From Cetobacterium somerae ATCC BAA-474 (GTDB lineage Bacteria; Fusobacteriota; Fusobacteriia; Fusobacteriales; Fusobacteriaceae): a DNA stretch of 36,824 nucleotides. The notes beneath the pieces are model-generated. The model ran no database searches and had not been told where the DNA came from. It worked only from the letters and a program-made list of their open reading frames with translations. The stretch covers positions 1 through 36,824 of the forward strand of contig NZ_KI518223.1 of the NCBI RefSeq assembly GCF_000479045.1. The letters run 5' to 3'. Of the stretch, positions 24,613 through 34,210 are shown in pieces. Position 1 is the stretch's first letter; every line of letters starts with the position of its first letter. Made by a program: the position numbers and the translations under genes.

Positions 24613-25376
24613 TAAATTTGTATCTCCTTTATTCTTTTTAAATCATCTAAAAGTATTTTTTTATCTGTTATTGGGGAATATTCCAAAACTAATTTGCTAT
24701 TTGGGGTTTCTAAAAGTATTTTTTTTAAAATTTCGTCACCATTAAATGTACCGTGAAAAATAGACTGATGAAGATCCTTTTCTCCATCATTACTGTGAAT
24801 ATGATACGCTATAATATTATTTTTTAAAGTTTCTAAAATTTCATCTAAATTCCATTTATTAGCTAATAGATGACCAATATCAATTAAAACTTTAAGATTT
24901 TTTTGTAGAACTAATTTTTCAAATTCTTTTTGAGAGTAAATCATATTTTTTCCAATACCAACATTTTCAACTAGTATTTGAACTCCGATTTCTTTTCCTA
25001 AAAGTAATAATTCATCTAACTTTTTCTCAATCTCTTTTTTAGAACTGTCTTTTCTTTTAGCTTCATTTGTATGGAGAACAAGAAATTCACCATTATTTTT
25101 TTTACAACAAATTAAAGCTTCGACAAAGTTTAGTTTAAGTTCTTCCCACAAGATATTGCTACAATCAATATTAAAGAATCTATAGGGACCATGAAAAGAT
25201 ACATTTTCTAATTTTGCATGTTTAATTAAAAAATTAAATTTTTCTGTATGATTAAAATCTCTAGGTTCTAAAAAAAATTCTAAATTTTTTAAATCATACA
25301 TTTCAATAAAGTTAAGTGTTTCTTCTTTTGTGTCATTATAAAATATAAGATCACTTACAAATATATTATTTTTCAT
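24612..25376 (-). CDS. Xylose-isomerase-like TIM-barrel protein (sugar phosphate isomerase/epimerase family)
   Basis: A 254-aa protein of the AP-endonuclease-2/xylose isomerase-like barrel. Candidate metal ligands follow the family order: VSFHGPY (His), FLVLHTNE (His), ILVENVG (Glu), VLIDIGH (Asp/His) and AYHIHSNDG (His). Relatives act as isomerases, epimerases or dehydratases on sugars and inositols. It lies between the substrate-binding protein and the HAD phosphatase of the importer operon, with an 8-bp gap to the former, so it likely processes the imported sugar-like compound. The reaction cannot be assigned. Confidence 0.82.
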   Translation of the reverse strand: MKNNIFVSDLIFYNDTKEETLNFIEMYDLKNLEFFLEPRDFNHTEKFNFLIKHAKLENVSFHGPYRFFNIDCSNILWEELKLNFVEALICCKKNNGEFLVLHTNEAKRKDSSKKEIEKKLDELLLLGKEIGVQILVENVGIGKNMIYSQKEFEKLVLQKNLKVLIDIGHLLANKWNLDEILETLKNNIIAYHIHSNDGEKDLHQSIFHGTFNGDEILKKILLETPNSKLVLEYSPITDKKILLDDLKRIKEIQI

Positions 25377-25384
25377 ATTTCTCC

Positions 25385-26671
25385 TTATTTAACTAAGTTT
25401 GTTATTTTTTCTTCAACTTCTTTTAAAGCTTGTTCTGCTTTTTTCTCACCACTTAAAATAACATCTCTAACATCGATTAATAATTGTTCTGCTTGAAGTG
25501 CATTAGTTCCTGAAAAACTAGCCCATTTCCCCATATTTTTGAGTTGTTCATTAGCTACTCTCATAAGTTGATTTTCATTTAAAAATTTTGCGATTTCACT
25601 ATTTTCATTTTGGATGGCAGAAGGTAAATATCCAGTTCCTTTAGTCCACTTTTCAGAAGCTTCTTCTTCTAATAAATATTTCATAAATCTCCAAGAAGCT
25701 TTTTGTTCGTCAGAACTATCTGTCATAATCATTAACATATTTCCACCAGCAGGTAATTTTCTTTCTTTTCCATTAAATACAGGGAATTTTTCACCGATTA
25801 TTTTAAATTTAGCTGTTGATTCAAAATTATCCCTTTTTCCAATTGTAGTTATAACCATTCCAAGTCTACCATTTAAAAATGTTTGGAATCCTTCATCATT
25901 AGAAGCATGTAAAGCTATATTATCTTGAACCATATCAGCTAAGTATTGATATGCTTCAGAGGATTCTTTGGAAGCAAATGTTGGAATAGTTTTTCCATCC
26001 TTTTCTATCAAAATTTTACCTCCATTTCCCTCAATTAAAGCTTGTTGAGCCCAATTATCAGCATATTCTTGAACAAATAATCCCATATTTCCTGTTTTTT
26101 CTTTTATTATTTCTGAATATTTACGAACAGTTTCCCAGTCTTTAGGAGTATTTGCTATATTTATTCCAGCTTCATTCATAAGATCTGAATTAATATACAT
26201 GATTGGATTGCTTATTGAGTATGGAATTCCAACTTGCTTTCCATTAACTTGCCCAAGTTCTAATATATTTGATAAAAAATTATTACTTAAATAATTTTTA
26301 TCTTCAGGAAAATATTTTTCTATAATTTCTTGAGCTGTTACGTAATCAAAATTATCATTTGCATAGTTTAAATATGAATATCCCATTTGAACAATGGCAG
26401 GTTTCTTTCTCGCAGCTACGGCTACCTGTAAATTTTGTGTTAATCCTTTATACATATCAGGGTTAAATTTTTCTATAACTTTTATATCAGAATTTTTTTC
26501 ATTAAAATTTTTAACGAGCTCTTTTATTGTTCCACCGCCAAAACTTTCAGATGCAACATGCCAATATTCAATTTCGATAGGCTTATTTGATATTGTAGTT
26601 TTTTCTTCTTTTTCACATCCTACTAAAAATAGACTTCCTAAAATAATTCCTTTTAAAATATTTTTCTTCAA
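25385..26671 (-). CDS. Family 1 ABC substrate-binding lipoprotein (UgpB/sugar type)
   Basis: A 428-aa protein with a lipoprotein signal (LFLVGC, Cys19). It has the family-1 binding-protein pattern: IEYWHVASESFGGGTIKELV at about 33-52, then GKKPAIVQMGYS-like text and GIPYSISNPIMYINSDLM. It is most like binding proteins for glycerol-3-phosphate, glycerophosphodiesters or oligosaccharides. Two bases separate it from the ATPase gene. The phosphatase and epimerase genes downstream fit a phosphorylated or sugar-like ligand. Identity of the ligand is open. Confidence 0.9.
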   Translation of the reverse strand: MKKNILKGIILGSLFLVGCEKEEKTTISNKPIEIEYWHVASESFGGGTIKELVKNFNEKNSDIKVIEKFNPDMYKGLTQNLQVAVAARKKPAIVQMGYSYLNYANDNFDYVTAQEIIEKYFPEDKNYLSNNFLSNILELGQVNGKQVGIPYSISNPIMYINSDLMNEAGINIANTPKDWETVRKYSEIIKEKTGNMGLFVQEYADNWAQQALIEGNGGKILIEKDGKTIPTFASKESSEAYQYLADMVQDNIALHASNDEGFQTFLNGRLGMVITTIGKRDNFESTAKFKIIGEKFPVFNGKERKLPAGGNMLMIMTDSSDEQKASWRFMKYLLEEEASEKWTKGTGYLPSAIQNENSEIAKFLNENQLMRVANEQLKNMGKWASFSGTNALQAEQLLIDVRDVILSGEKKAEQALKEVEEKITNLVK

Positions 26672-26673
26672 AA

Positions 26674-27753
<1,080 letters not shown>

Positions 27754-27759
27754 ATTTAC

Positions 27760-28578
27760 CTATCCTTTTACTCCTGATTTTACAAAACTCGTCATTATTT
27801 TTTTTTGGAAGAATGCGTACATAATAATTGGAAAAATAATTGTTAATGTTGCAATCGCCATTGTTACACCCCAATCGTTTCCACCTTCAGAACTTATAAA
27901 CATCTGAAGAGCTAAAGATAGCGTGTAGTTTTTCTTTTCACTTAAAATTAATAAAGGCCAAAAATACTCATTCCATGAGTTTATAAAAAATAGTATTCCC
28001 ATAGATATAATAGAATTTTTAATCATTGGTAAAATAATATAATATAAGACTTTAGTTTCTTTAATTTTATCTAATTTAGTTACTTCAAGAATAGATTTAG
28101 GGATTCCTTTCATATTTTGTATAATCATAAATATTCCCATTCCATCAGCTAATTGAGGAAGGATAACTCCTAAGCTTGAATTTAAAAGCCCAATCTTAGA
28201 AATCATAAGATAATTAGGTATCATAGTTACTGTAAAAGGAACAAATAGAGTTCCTAAAATTAGAAAAATTAAGATTTTTTTACCTTTAAAATTTTTAAAA
28301 GTTAAAATATACCCAGCTAAAATACTCGTGATAATTTTACCGAAAGTTATAGCAGCAGATATAAAAAATGTATTCCATATATATCTTAAAATATCTACGT
28401 TTTCAAATATATAAGTATAATTTCTAAATGTTATAACTCTGGGAATTATACTTAAAGGATCTGCAAAAATTTGACTCATGCTTTTAAAAGAGATTGATAA
28501 CATATATATAAGAGGAAAAATTTGAATTCCTATAATTAGTAAAAACAAGACATGCCACTTACTTTCTTTAATTTTCAT
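27760..28578 (-). CDS. ABC importer permease (UgpE-type)
   Basis: A 272-aa inner membrane protein with six hydrophobic segments, ending SFVKSGVKG as carbohydrate permeases of this class do. The cytoplasmic EAA loop reads LEVTKLDKIKETKVLYYIILP: the Gly of the consensus EAA-x3-G is Lys, as also in the partner permease. It overlaps the upstream permease gene by 11 nt, so the two are coupled and form a heterodimer through which the ligand passes. Confidence 0.92.
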   Translation of the reverse strand: MKIKESKWHVLFLLIIGIQIFPLIYMLSISFKSMSQIFADPLSIIPRVITFRNYTYIFENVDILRYIWNTFFISAAITFGKIITSILAGYILTFKNFKGKKILIFLILGTLFVPFTVTMIPNYLMISKIGLLNSSLGVILPQLADGMGIFMIIQNMKGIPKSILEVTKLDKIKETKVLYYIILPMIKNSIISMGILFFINSWNEYFWPLLILSEKKNYTLSLALQMFISSEGGNDWGVTMAIATLTIIFPIIMYAFFQKKIMTSFVKSGVKG

Positions 28579-29449
28579 AGTAAACTCCTTTTTCTAAAAC
28601 TTTAATCTTTATAGAAATTAATATAAAGAAGAAAAGCATTGTTATAACAGAAAGTGCTGAAGCTCTTCCTGTTTGAAAAAATGTAAATGCATACTGATAA
28701 ATACTATATACAAGGTTTGTACTACCATTATTTGGTCCACCTTGAGTTAAAACATTTATAGGAACAAATACCTGCTGTAATCCATATACGATTGTCATAA
28801 CGATAACATATAGTGCAGTTGATGATGTCATTGGGATAACAATATATAGAAATATTTGTAAGTTTGAAACTTTATCAAGTTTAGCACTTTCTATAAGTTC
28901 AGTAGGAACTTCGAGTATTCCAGCTAATAGAAGAATTAAATTATAACCAAAAATTTTCCAAGTAGTTATAAGAGTTATTAAAACCATTACGAGACCATTA
29001 GTTTTTAACCAAAATTGAGGTTTTAAATTTAAGAGCTCATAAATTTTTGATATAGGTCCAATCATAGGATTAAATACCCATATAAAAATTAGAGAAGCTA
29101 CAACTAATGAAATTATACTGGGGAAAAAGAACATAGTTCTATAAAAACCTTTAAATTTACTCACTAAAAATGCTAAAACATAAGCAATAATATATGGAAG
29201 TATAAAGTTAAATACAATTAATAAACCTATGTATATAAGAGTATTTATTAAAGATTTATGGACACTATTTTCTGTTAATATATCTGTATAATTTTCAAGT
29301 CCAATAAATTTTTTATTTTTACTAATCATATTCCATTGAAAAAAACTTAAATAGAAAGTTTTACAAATGGGATAAAAAATAAAAATGGTAAAAATGGTTA
29401 AAGCGGGCATTAAAAATGCTGTTGCTAAAAGTGTTTCTTTTTTTTTCAT
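28568..29449 (-). CDS. ABC importer permease (UgpA-type)
   Basis: A 293-aa inner membrane protein with six hydrophobic segments; the start MKKKETLLATAFLMPALTIF is typical of the UgpA/MalF-like family. The EAA loop reads ELIESAKLDKVSNLQIFLYI, again with Lys in place of the consensus Gly. It is the first gene of the six-gene operon. AAGGAG is placed seven bases before the ATG. The upstream 300 bp contains operator-like repeats. Confidence 0.92.
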   Translation of the reverse strand: MKKKETLLATAFLMPALTIFTIFIFYPICKTFYLSFFQWNMISKNKKFIGLENYTDILTENSVHKSLINTLIYIGLLIVFNFILPYIIAYVLAFLVSKFKGFYRTMFFFPSIISLVVASLIFIWVFNPMIGPISKIYELLNLKPQFWLKTNGLVMVLITLITTWKIFGYNLILLLAGILEVPTELIESAKLDKVSNLQIFLYIVIPMTSSTALYVIVMTIVYGLQQVFVPINVLTQGGPNNGSTNLVYSIYQYAFTFFQTGRASALSVITMLFFFILISIKIKVLEKGVYYEN

Positions 29450-29592
29450 TATGTCTCCTTAAATTATTTCTTTCTCAAACTCAAAATATAATATCAGATA
29501 GATGTTAAATGAAAATCAATTTAAGGTAAAAGTATGTTTAAATTTGTAAAAAAAGTGTAAATGAAAAAATTGATATAGTTTGTGAGTTTATA

Positions 29593-29668
29593 TTACAAGA
29601 ATATCAGTATAATTGTGAAAGTTTATGTTGATTTATATGATATTCGTGTAATTTTTAAGTTGATTTAT
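29593..29668. promoter_or_regulatory. Inverted and direct repeats upstream of the ABC operon
   Basis: The 29450-29774 stretch has no gene. It holds an inverted repeat, TTACAAGAATATCA (29593-29606) and TGATATTCGTGTAA (29638-29651), matching at 13 of 14 positions with arm centres 45 bp apart. It also holds a direct repeat GTTGATTTAT at 29627-29636 and 29659-29668, spaced 32 bp (three helical turns). This looks like a cooperative operator for the minus-strand importer operon or for the small plus-strand gene. No clear promoter hexamers could be assigned. Confidence 0.45.
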
Positions 29669-29774
29669 GTTAAAAATTAACAAAATAAAGATAAAATATG
29701 ATAGAATATAAAGAAAAATTTATTTTTTTAAAAAAATCTAATATTACTAAATTTATTTGTCAGGGAGGAATGAA

Positions 29775-29882
29775 GTGAAAAAAATAATTTTACTTTTAAC
29801 ACTAGGGGTTACATTAATGGGAGTAGCTAAAGTTATATGGGAAGAAAATCAAATAGAAAGAGTTTATATATTAGATAAGTAG
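29775..29882 (+). CDS. Small exported or membrane peptide, 35 aa
   Basis: A GTG-started ORF six bases after GGGAGG encodes 35 residues: a Lys-Lys start and hydrophobic core (KKIILLLTLGVTLMGVAK) followed by a charged tail (WEENQIERVYILDK). The design is a signal peptide or single membrane segment with a short outside part; no lipobox is seen. A strong terminator starts 43 bp after the stop, supporting a real short transcript. The family is unknown. Confidence 0.55.
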   Translation: MKKIILLLTLGVTLMGVAKVIWEENQIERVYILDK

Positions 29883-29925
29883 AGATGGTATAAAGAAAAA
29901 TTTAAAATAATATTATAATAAATAG

Positions 29926-29968
29926 AAGGTAGATTAATTCAATATAATCTACCTTATTTATTTTTTAG
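29926..29968 (+). terminator. Terminator after the 35-aa ORF
   Basis: AAGGTAGATTA and TAATCTACCTT form a perfect 11-bp stem with an 8-base loop, followed by a T-rich run. Confidence 0.85.
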
Positions 29969-30064
29969 TAAGAACATCTAGATATTCAAAATTTAAAAAT
30001 CCTAAAATAGTTAGACAATATCCAAGCTATTTCTTAATATTTAAAATTTTTATATAAAAATAAA

Positions 30065-30104
30065 AAAAGATAGCCTTCAAAAGTAGAAAGTTATCTTTTT
30101 AATA
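30065..30104 (-). terminator. Terminator of the MliC-like lipoprotein gene
   Basis: On the minus strand AAAAGATA-A-CTTTC pairs with GAAGG-C-TATCTTTT around TACTTTT, with more T residues following. Confidence 0.7.
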
Positions 30105-30112
30105 TTAAAAAC

Positions 30113-30478
30113 TTATTTAGTTAAGAAATGAGTAACAATACTATTTTTTTCTAGAATTCCTTCATTTCCTTTAAAATGAACTACTATAGGACCATTATTT
30201 AACTTAATTCCGTCAGCTGATACAGCTCTAGTTAAATTATATGTTTTTTTATTTGAGTCTGTAAAGGTAGCAGTTTCCCAATTGTCATTTGTAATAAGAG
30301 TTCCAATAGTTTTATTACTATTAGATATTAAAACAAGTTTTTGATTTTCATTAATTTTAGGAGCTATAAGTGATTGATTTAGTGGAGCTGATACCTTTGA
30401 GTTTGATTTTGAGGTTAAAGGTTTGCACCCAGCTAAAAATATAAAAGTTGTAGTTAATAATAAAATTTTGAAATTCAT
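30113..30478 (-). CDS. MliC-like lipoprotein (putative lysozyme inhibitor)
   Basis: A 121-aa protein with a lipobox (FLAGC, Cys18), a Ser/Asn-rich linker and a C-terminal domain at about 45-121. The order ATFTDSNKKTYNLTRAVSAD, then GIKLNNGPIVVHFKGNEGIL resembles the MliC fold; Ser87 (VSADG) and Lys103 (FKGNE) match the two residues that MliC uses to block the lysozyme active site (family knowledge). It would sit on the outer or inner membrane facing the periplasm and protect peptidoglycan from host lysozyme. The cysteine pair of some relatives is absent. A plain uncharacterised lipoprotein remains possible. Confidence 0.62.
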   Translation of the reverse strand: MNFKILLLTTTFIFLAGCKPLTSKSNSKVSAPLNQSLIAPKINENQKLVLISNSNKTIGTLITNDNWETATFTDSNKKTYNLTRAVSADGIKLNNGPIVVHFKGNEGILEKNSIVTHFLTK

Positions 30479-30524
30479 AAATACCTCCTAATTTTTATAA
30501 ATTTAAACTATGTACTATTTCTCA

Positions 30525-30533
30525 AGTATAGCA
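30525..30533 (-). promoter_or_regulatory. Extended -10 promoter of the MliC-like gene
   Basis: On the minus strand TGCTATACT, an extended -10 element, about 47 bp before the start codon. No good -35. Confidence 0.5.
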
Positions 30534-30549
30534 TATTTTTATATTAAAT

Positions 30550-30774
30550 TTATATAATTAATCTTAAATTTTTATTAGACATAGTATCAAATTCTTTTAA
30601 AATTTCAATTTGAAATTTTAAAAATTCTTCTCTTTTCTCATTGATATTTTGAATTTTAGATATAATTTCAAATTTCTTCATGTAATATTCAATTCTCTTA
30701 TTAAAAAAATTATTTTCTAAAAACCATTCTAGTAAATCTATTTTTCTTTGTTCGTCATTGTATTGTTCCATTGC
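30550..30774 (-). CDS. Hypothetical helical protein, 74 aa
   Basis: A 74-aa, highly charged and probably all-helical protein beginning MEQYNDEQRKIDLLEWFLEN and continuing with KKFEIISKIQNINEKREEFL. I choose the ATG at 30774, preceded by AAGGGG six bases upstream, over an in-frame ATG 78 bp further up that has no ribosome site. No cysteine, signal peptide or recognisable domain. It may run on into the lipoprotein gene (no terminator between), but that gene has its own promoter. Confidence 0.6.
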   Translation of the reverse strand, partial: AMEQYNDEQRKIDLLEWFLENNFFNKRIEYYMKKFEIISKIQNINEKREEFLKFQIEILKEFDTMSNKNLRLII

Positions 30775-30878
30775 ATTCCCCTTGATTGAAAAATTTAAAC
30801 AAAACTTAACTATACTTTTTTTGTATGTTTTAAAGTTTATGTATATAAACATTATATAGAAATTATGTTTAATTTTCT

Positions 30879-30920
30879 ATTTGAAATTTTAAAAAAAATT
30901 TTTTATTAAAAATTTCAAAT
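30879..30920. promoter_or_regulatory. 12-bp inverted repeat upstream of the second ABC importer
   Basis: ATTTGAAATTTT (30879-30890) and AAAATTTCAAAT (30909-30920) are perfect inverted arms with an 18-bp spacer, about 110 bp before the permease gene and 105 bp before the divergent 74-aa gene. It could be an operator; an AT-only hairpin by chance is the alternative in DNA of this composition. Confidence 0.35.
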
Positions 30921-31028
30921 TATTTAAAGAAAATAAAATTAATTAATAAATAAAATTATACATAACTTTTACATAAAATTCATAATGAATTAACATACAT
31001 AGTATAAAGTATTATTCGAGGAGGGATT

Positions 31029-31898
31029 ATGAAAAAAGAACAAAAATTAACGGGTATTTTATTTTCAATACCATCATTAGTAATACTAATAACATTTTAT
31101 ATTTTTCCATTAATGAAAACTATTTTATATTCTTTATCATTCACTGATGCAAAAGGACAAATAGTAGAATTTGCTGGAATTGAAAATTTTTATGAACTAA
31201 TTACAGATTCAACATTTCACGAGAGTATTTTAGTAACTTTAAAATTTTCATTTATAACAGTTTTATTTAGCATGATAATATCTTTATTTTTAGCAATAAT
31301 ATGTAATGAAAAATTAAAGGGAATAAAGCTATTTCGGATTATTTTTTCATCAAGTATGGGTGTATCAGTATCTGCAAGTTCAAGTATAGTTTTATTTTTA
31401 TTTCATCCAAGCGTAGGATTAATAAATGATATTTTAAATTTATTTGGAATTTTACCAATAAATTGGTTTACAAGTTCAACTTATGCAATTTGGGCAATTT
31501 CTTTTGCCACAATTTGGATGAATATAGGATTTGGTTTTTTAGTTTTAACTGCAGGATTACAAAATATAAGTCAAGAAATAGATGAAAGTTGTGAAGTAGA
31601 TGGAGTAGACTATTTTACAAAACTTTTTAAAATAACAATTCCACTATTAAGTCCAAGTTTATTTTATTTATTAATAACGACAACATTAAAAGCTTTTCAA
31701 AGTTTTGGTCAAGTAGATATGTTAACTGGTGGTGGACCTGCAAATTCAACTAACTTTATAGTTTATAGCATATATAAAACAGCGTTTAGTAATTATAGAT
31801 TTGACTATGCTAGTGCTCAGGGATTATTTTTACTTTTATTAATTACAGTTATAATGGTGATTAAATTTAAATTGGAAAGGAAGGTGCACTATCAATAA
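31029..31898 (+). CDS. ABC sugar-type importer permease (UgpA-like), second system
   Basis: A 289-aa membrane protein with six hydrophobic segments (start LTGILFSIPSLVILITFYIF). The EAA loop QEIDESCEVDGVDYFTKLFK keeps the consensus Gly, unlike the first system. GGAGGG lies four to five bases before the ATG. It is the first gene of a three-gene operon on the plus strand, only about 1.6 kb from the start of the first importer operon and pointing away from it. Confidence 0.92.
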   Translation: MKKEQKLTGILFSIPSLVILITFYIFPLMKTILYSLSFTDAKGQIVEFAGIENFYELITDSTFHESILVTLKFSFITVLFSMIISLFLAIICNEKLKGIKLFRIIFSSSMGVSVSASSSIVLFLFHPSVGLINDILNLFGILPINWFTSSTYAIWAISFATIWMNIGFGFLVLTAGLQNISQEIDESCEVDGVDYFTKLFKITIPLLSPSLFYLLITTTLKAFQSFGQVDMLTGGGPANSTNFIVYSIYKTAFSNYRFDYASAQGLFLLLLITVIMVIKFKLERKVHYQ

Positions 31899-31899
31899 T

Positions 31900-32703
31900 A
31901 TGAAAAAAAGAATTATCTATACATTACTTATTATTTCAGGAGTTATAGTATTTTTTCCAATAATTTATTCTCTGATAGCAAGCTTTATGACGACTAAAGA
32001 TATTATGAGTGGAAAACTTTTACCATCTAAGATAGATTTTATAAATTATAGAGAATTGCTTCAAAATATTCCAATACTTCAGTTTTTCTTAAATAGCTTA
32101 ATAACATCAATAGTTGCAATGATTTTTCAAGTTATTATATGTAGCTTAACAGCATATGCTTTAGTTTTTGTTGAATTTAACGAGAAAAAATTAGTTTTTT
32201 TACTAGTAATGGGCTCGATATTTATACCTTGGGAAGCGATATTTATTCCAAATTATTTTATAATTTTAAAAATGAAATTATTAAATACAAAAATAGGAAT
32301 TATATTACCTTTTTTAGCAAATGGATTAGGAATATTTTTAATGGTTCAACAATTTAAAACATTAAATAAATCTTTAATAGAAGCTGCTAAAATTGATGGA
32401 TGTAGCCATGGATTTATATATTTAAAAATAGTTTTACCTCTATCCAAAGGAATTTTAAGTACTTGGGGAATTTATTCATTTTTAAATATTTGGAATATGT
32501 ATTTATGGCCATTAATGATATCTACAAGGCCAGACTCACGAACCATTCAAATTGGATTAAAAATGATAAAATCAGAAGAAGGAACAAATTTTGGAGTTTT
32601 GATGGCAGCTGTTGTCATAGTAATAATACCATCTTTAGTGGTTTTATTTTTGGGTCAAAGTCAACTTCAAAAAGGTATGACATCTGGAGGAGTAAAAGAA
32701 TAA
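31900..32703 (+). CDS. ABC sugar-type importer permease (UgpE-like), second system
   Basis: A 267-aa membrane protein with six hydrophobic segments. The EAA loop LIEAAKIDGCSHGFIYLKIV is a full consensus match and the C-terminus ends KGMTSGGVKE as usual for this class. It starts two bases after the end of the first permease gene, with ribosome site AAGGAAGG inside that gene. Partner of 31029-31898. Confidence 0.92.
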   Translation: MKKRIIYTLLIISGVIVFFPIIYSLIASFMTTKDIMSGKLLPSKIDFINYRELLQNIPILQFFLNSLITSIVAMIFQVIICSLTAYALVFVEFNEKKLVFLLVMGSIFIPWEAIFIPNYFIILKMKLLNTKIGIILPFLANGLGIFLMVQQFKTLNKSLIEAAKIDGCSHGFIYLKIVLPLSKGILSTWGIYSFLNIWNMYLWPLMISTRPDSRTIQIGLKMIKSEEGTNFGVLMAAVVIVIIPSLVVLFLGQSQLQKGMTSGGVKE

Positions 32704-32737
32704 TTTAAAATAAATTAAAAAATAACTAGGAGGAGAA

Positions 32738-34033
32738 ATGAAATTAAAGAACTTAGTAGTATTTGGATTAACATTTTCAACGGTTATATTTGCAAAAGAG
32801 AAGGTTGTATTTTGGCATTCAATGAGTGGACAGCTTCAAAATAGTTTGAATAAAATAGTTACAGACTATAACAATTCACAAAATAATATTGAAATAGAAG
32901 CAATTTATCAAGGATCTTACGAAGAAACAATAGCTAAATTTAAAGCTATTTCAGGAACAAAAGAAGCACCTGCCTTAATTCAAATGAATGATATTTCAAC
33001 AGCTTTTATGTATAAAAGCGGAGCTATAACTCCAATTGAGAAGTTTATAAAAGAAGATAATTTTAATGTAAATAATTTAGAGGATGCTTTACTGAACTAC
33101 TATAGAATTGGTGGTGAATTATATTCAATGCCGTTTAACTCGTCAACAGCGATATTAATTTATAATAAAGATGCTTTCAAAGAGGTGGGATTAGATCCAA
33201 ATAGTCCACCTAGAAGTTATTCTGAATATGCTGAATATTCTAAAAAGTTAACAAAGAAAAATAGTAATGGTTCAATTGAAAGATATGGTTCAGCTATGAT
33301 TATGTATGGATGGTTTATAGAGCAATTTTTAGCTAATGATAATAAATTATATGTAAATAAAGAAAATGGAAGAATGGGTGAAACTCCAACAGAAGTTACC
33401 TATAAAAAAGATTTACCTCAAATTTTAGAATGGTTAAGAGGTATGTATAAAGAGGATTCTGCAACATCTTATGGAAGAGAATGGGATTCTACTAGAACAG
33501 CTTTTGCATCAGGTAAAGTTGCAATGTATCTAGATTCTTCTGCTGGAATAAAAGGGATTATCAATAATTCAAATTTTGAAGTAGGAACAGGATTTATTCC
33601 AAATGCAAGTGGAGAATTTAATGGAAGTGTTGTTGGAGGAGCATCTCTTTGGATAACAAATTCCTCAGATAATGATATTCAAAAAGCTGCATGGGATTTT
33701 GTAAAGTATGCAACATCTAAAGATGTCCAGACATATTGGTCAATTAATACAGGATACTATCCTGTTAATAAAGGGTCTTATGAAACTTCAGAGATGAAAG
33801 AAAATATGGAAAAATATCCACAATTTAAAACAGCAGTTGCTGAAATTAAAGAAACTAAACCATCTTTTGCTACTCAAGGAGCTATTTTAGGTGTGTTTCC
33901 AGAGGTAAGAGAGAAAATGGTTGAAGCAATGGAAATTAATTATGAAGGAAAAACTTCTATTGATAAAATAGTTGAAAAAGTTGTAATTGATTCGGATAAA
34001 ATAATTCAAAGATACAATAGAATAAATAAATAA
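32738..34033 (+). CDS. Family 1 ABC substrate-binding protein (UgpB-like), second system
   Basis: A 431-aa protein with a Sec signal (VVFGLTFSTVIFAK) but no lipobox cysteine, so it should be a free periplasmic protein, unlike the lipoprotein of the first system. It begins KVVFWHSMSGQLQNSLNKIV and carries TKEAPALIQMND and ELYSMPFNSSTAILIYNKDA, strong matches to glycerol-3-phosphate/glycerophosphodiester binding proteins such as UgpB. AGGAGG lies five bases before the ATG. A terminator follows directly, so the operon has no ATPase of its own. Confidence 0.9.
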   Translation: MKLKNLVVFGLTFSTVIFAKEKVVFWHSMSGQLQNSLNKIVTDYNNSQNNIEIEAIYQGSYEETIAKFKAISGTKEAPALIQMNDISTAFMYKSGAITPIEKFIKEDNFNVNNLEDALLNYYRIGGELYSMPFNSSTAILIYNKDAFKEVGLDPNSPPRSYSEYAEYSKKLTKKNSNGSIERYGSAMIMYGWFIEQFLANDNKLYVNKENGRMGETPTEVTYKKDLPQILEWLRGMYKEDSATSYGREWDSTRTAFASGKVAMYLDSSAGIKGIINNSNFEVGTGFIPNASGEFNGSVVGGASLWITNSSDNDIQKAAWDFVKYATSKDVQTYWSINTGYYPVNKGSYETSEMKENMEKYPQFKTAVAEIKETKPSFATQGAILGVFPEVREKMVEAMEINYEGKTSIDKIVEKVVIDSDKIIQRYNRINK

Positions 34034-34066
34034 AAAAATCTCTATTTTATATAGAGATTTTTTTAT
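34032..34066 (+). terminator. Terminator of the second ABC importer operon
   Basis: AAAAAATCTCTAT pairs with ATAGAGATTTTTT around a short loop, with a trailing T-run. It abuts the stop codon. Confidence 0.88.
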
Positions 34067-34210
34067 CAAATAGATATAGGGGGTAATCCTAATTAATATT
34101 TAATAAAATCAACTATTTTTGTTTAAGACATATTATAGCCATATTTTTGATGTATTATAAGTTATATCAATAAGAGCTAACCAATAAAATAATATACAGG
34201 AGTTGATTTT

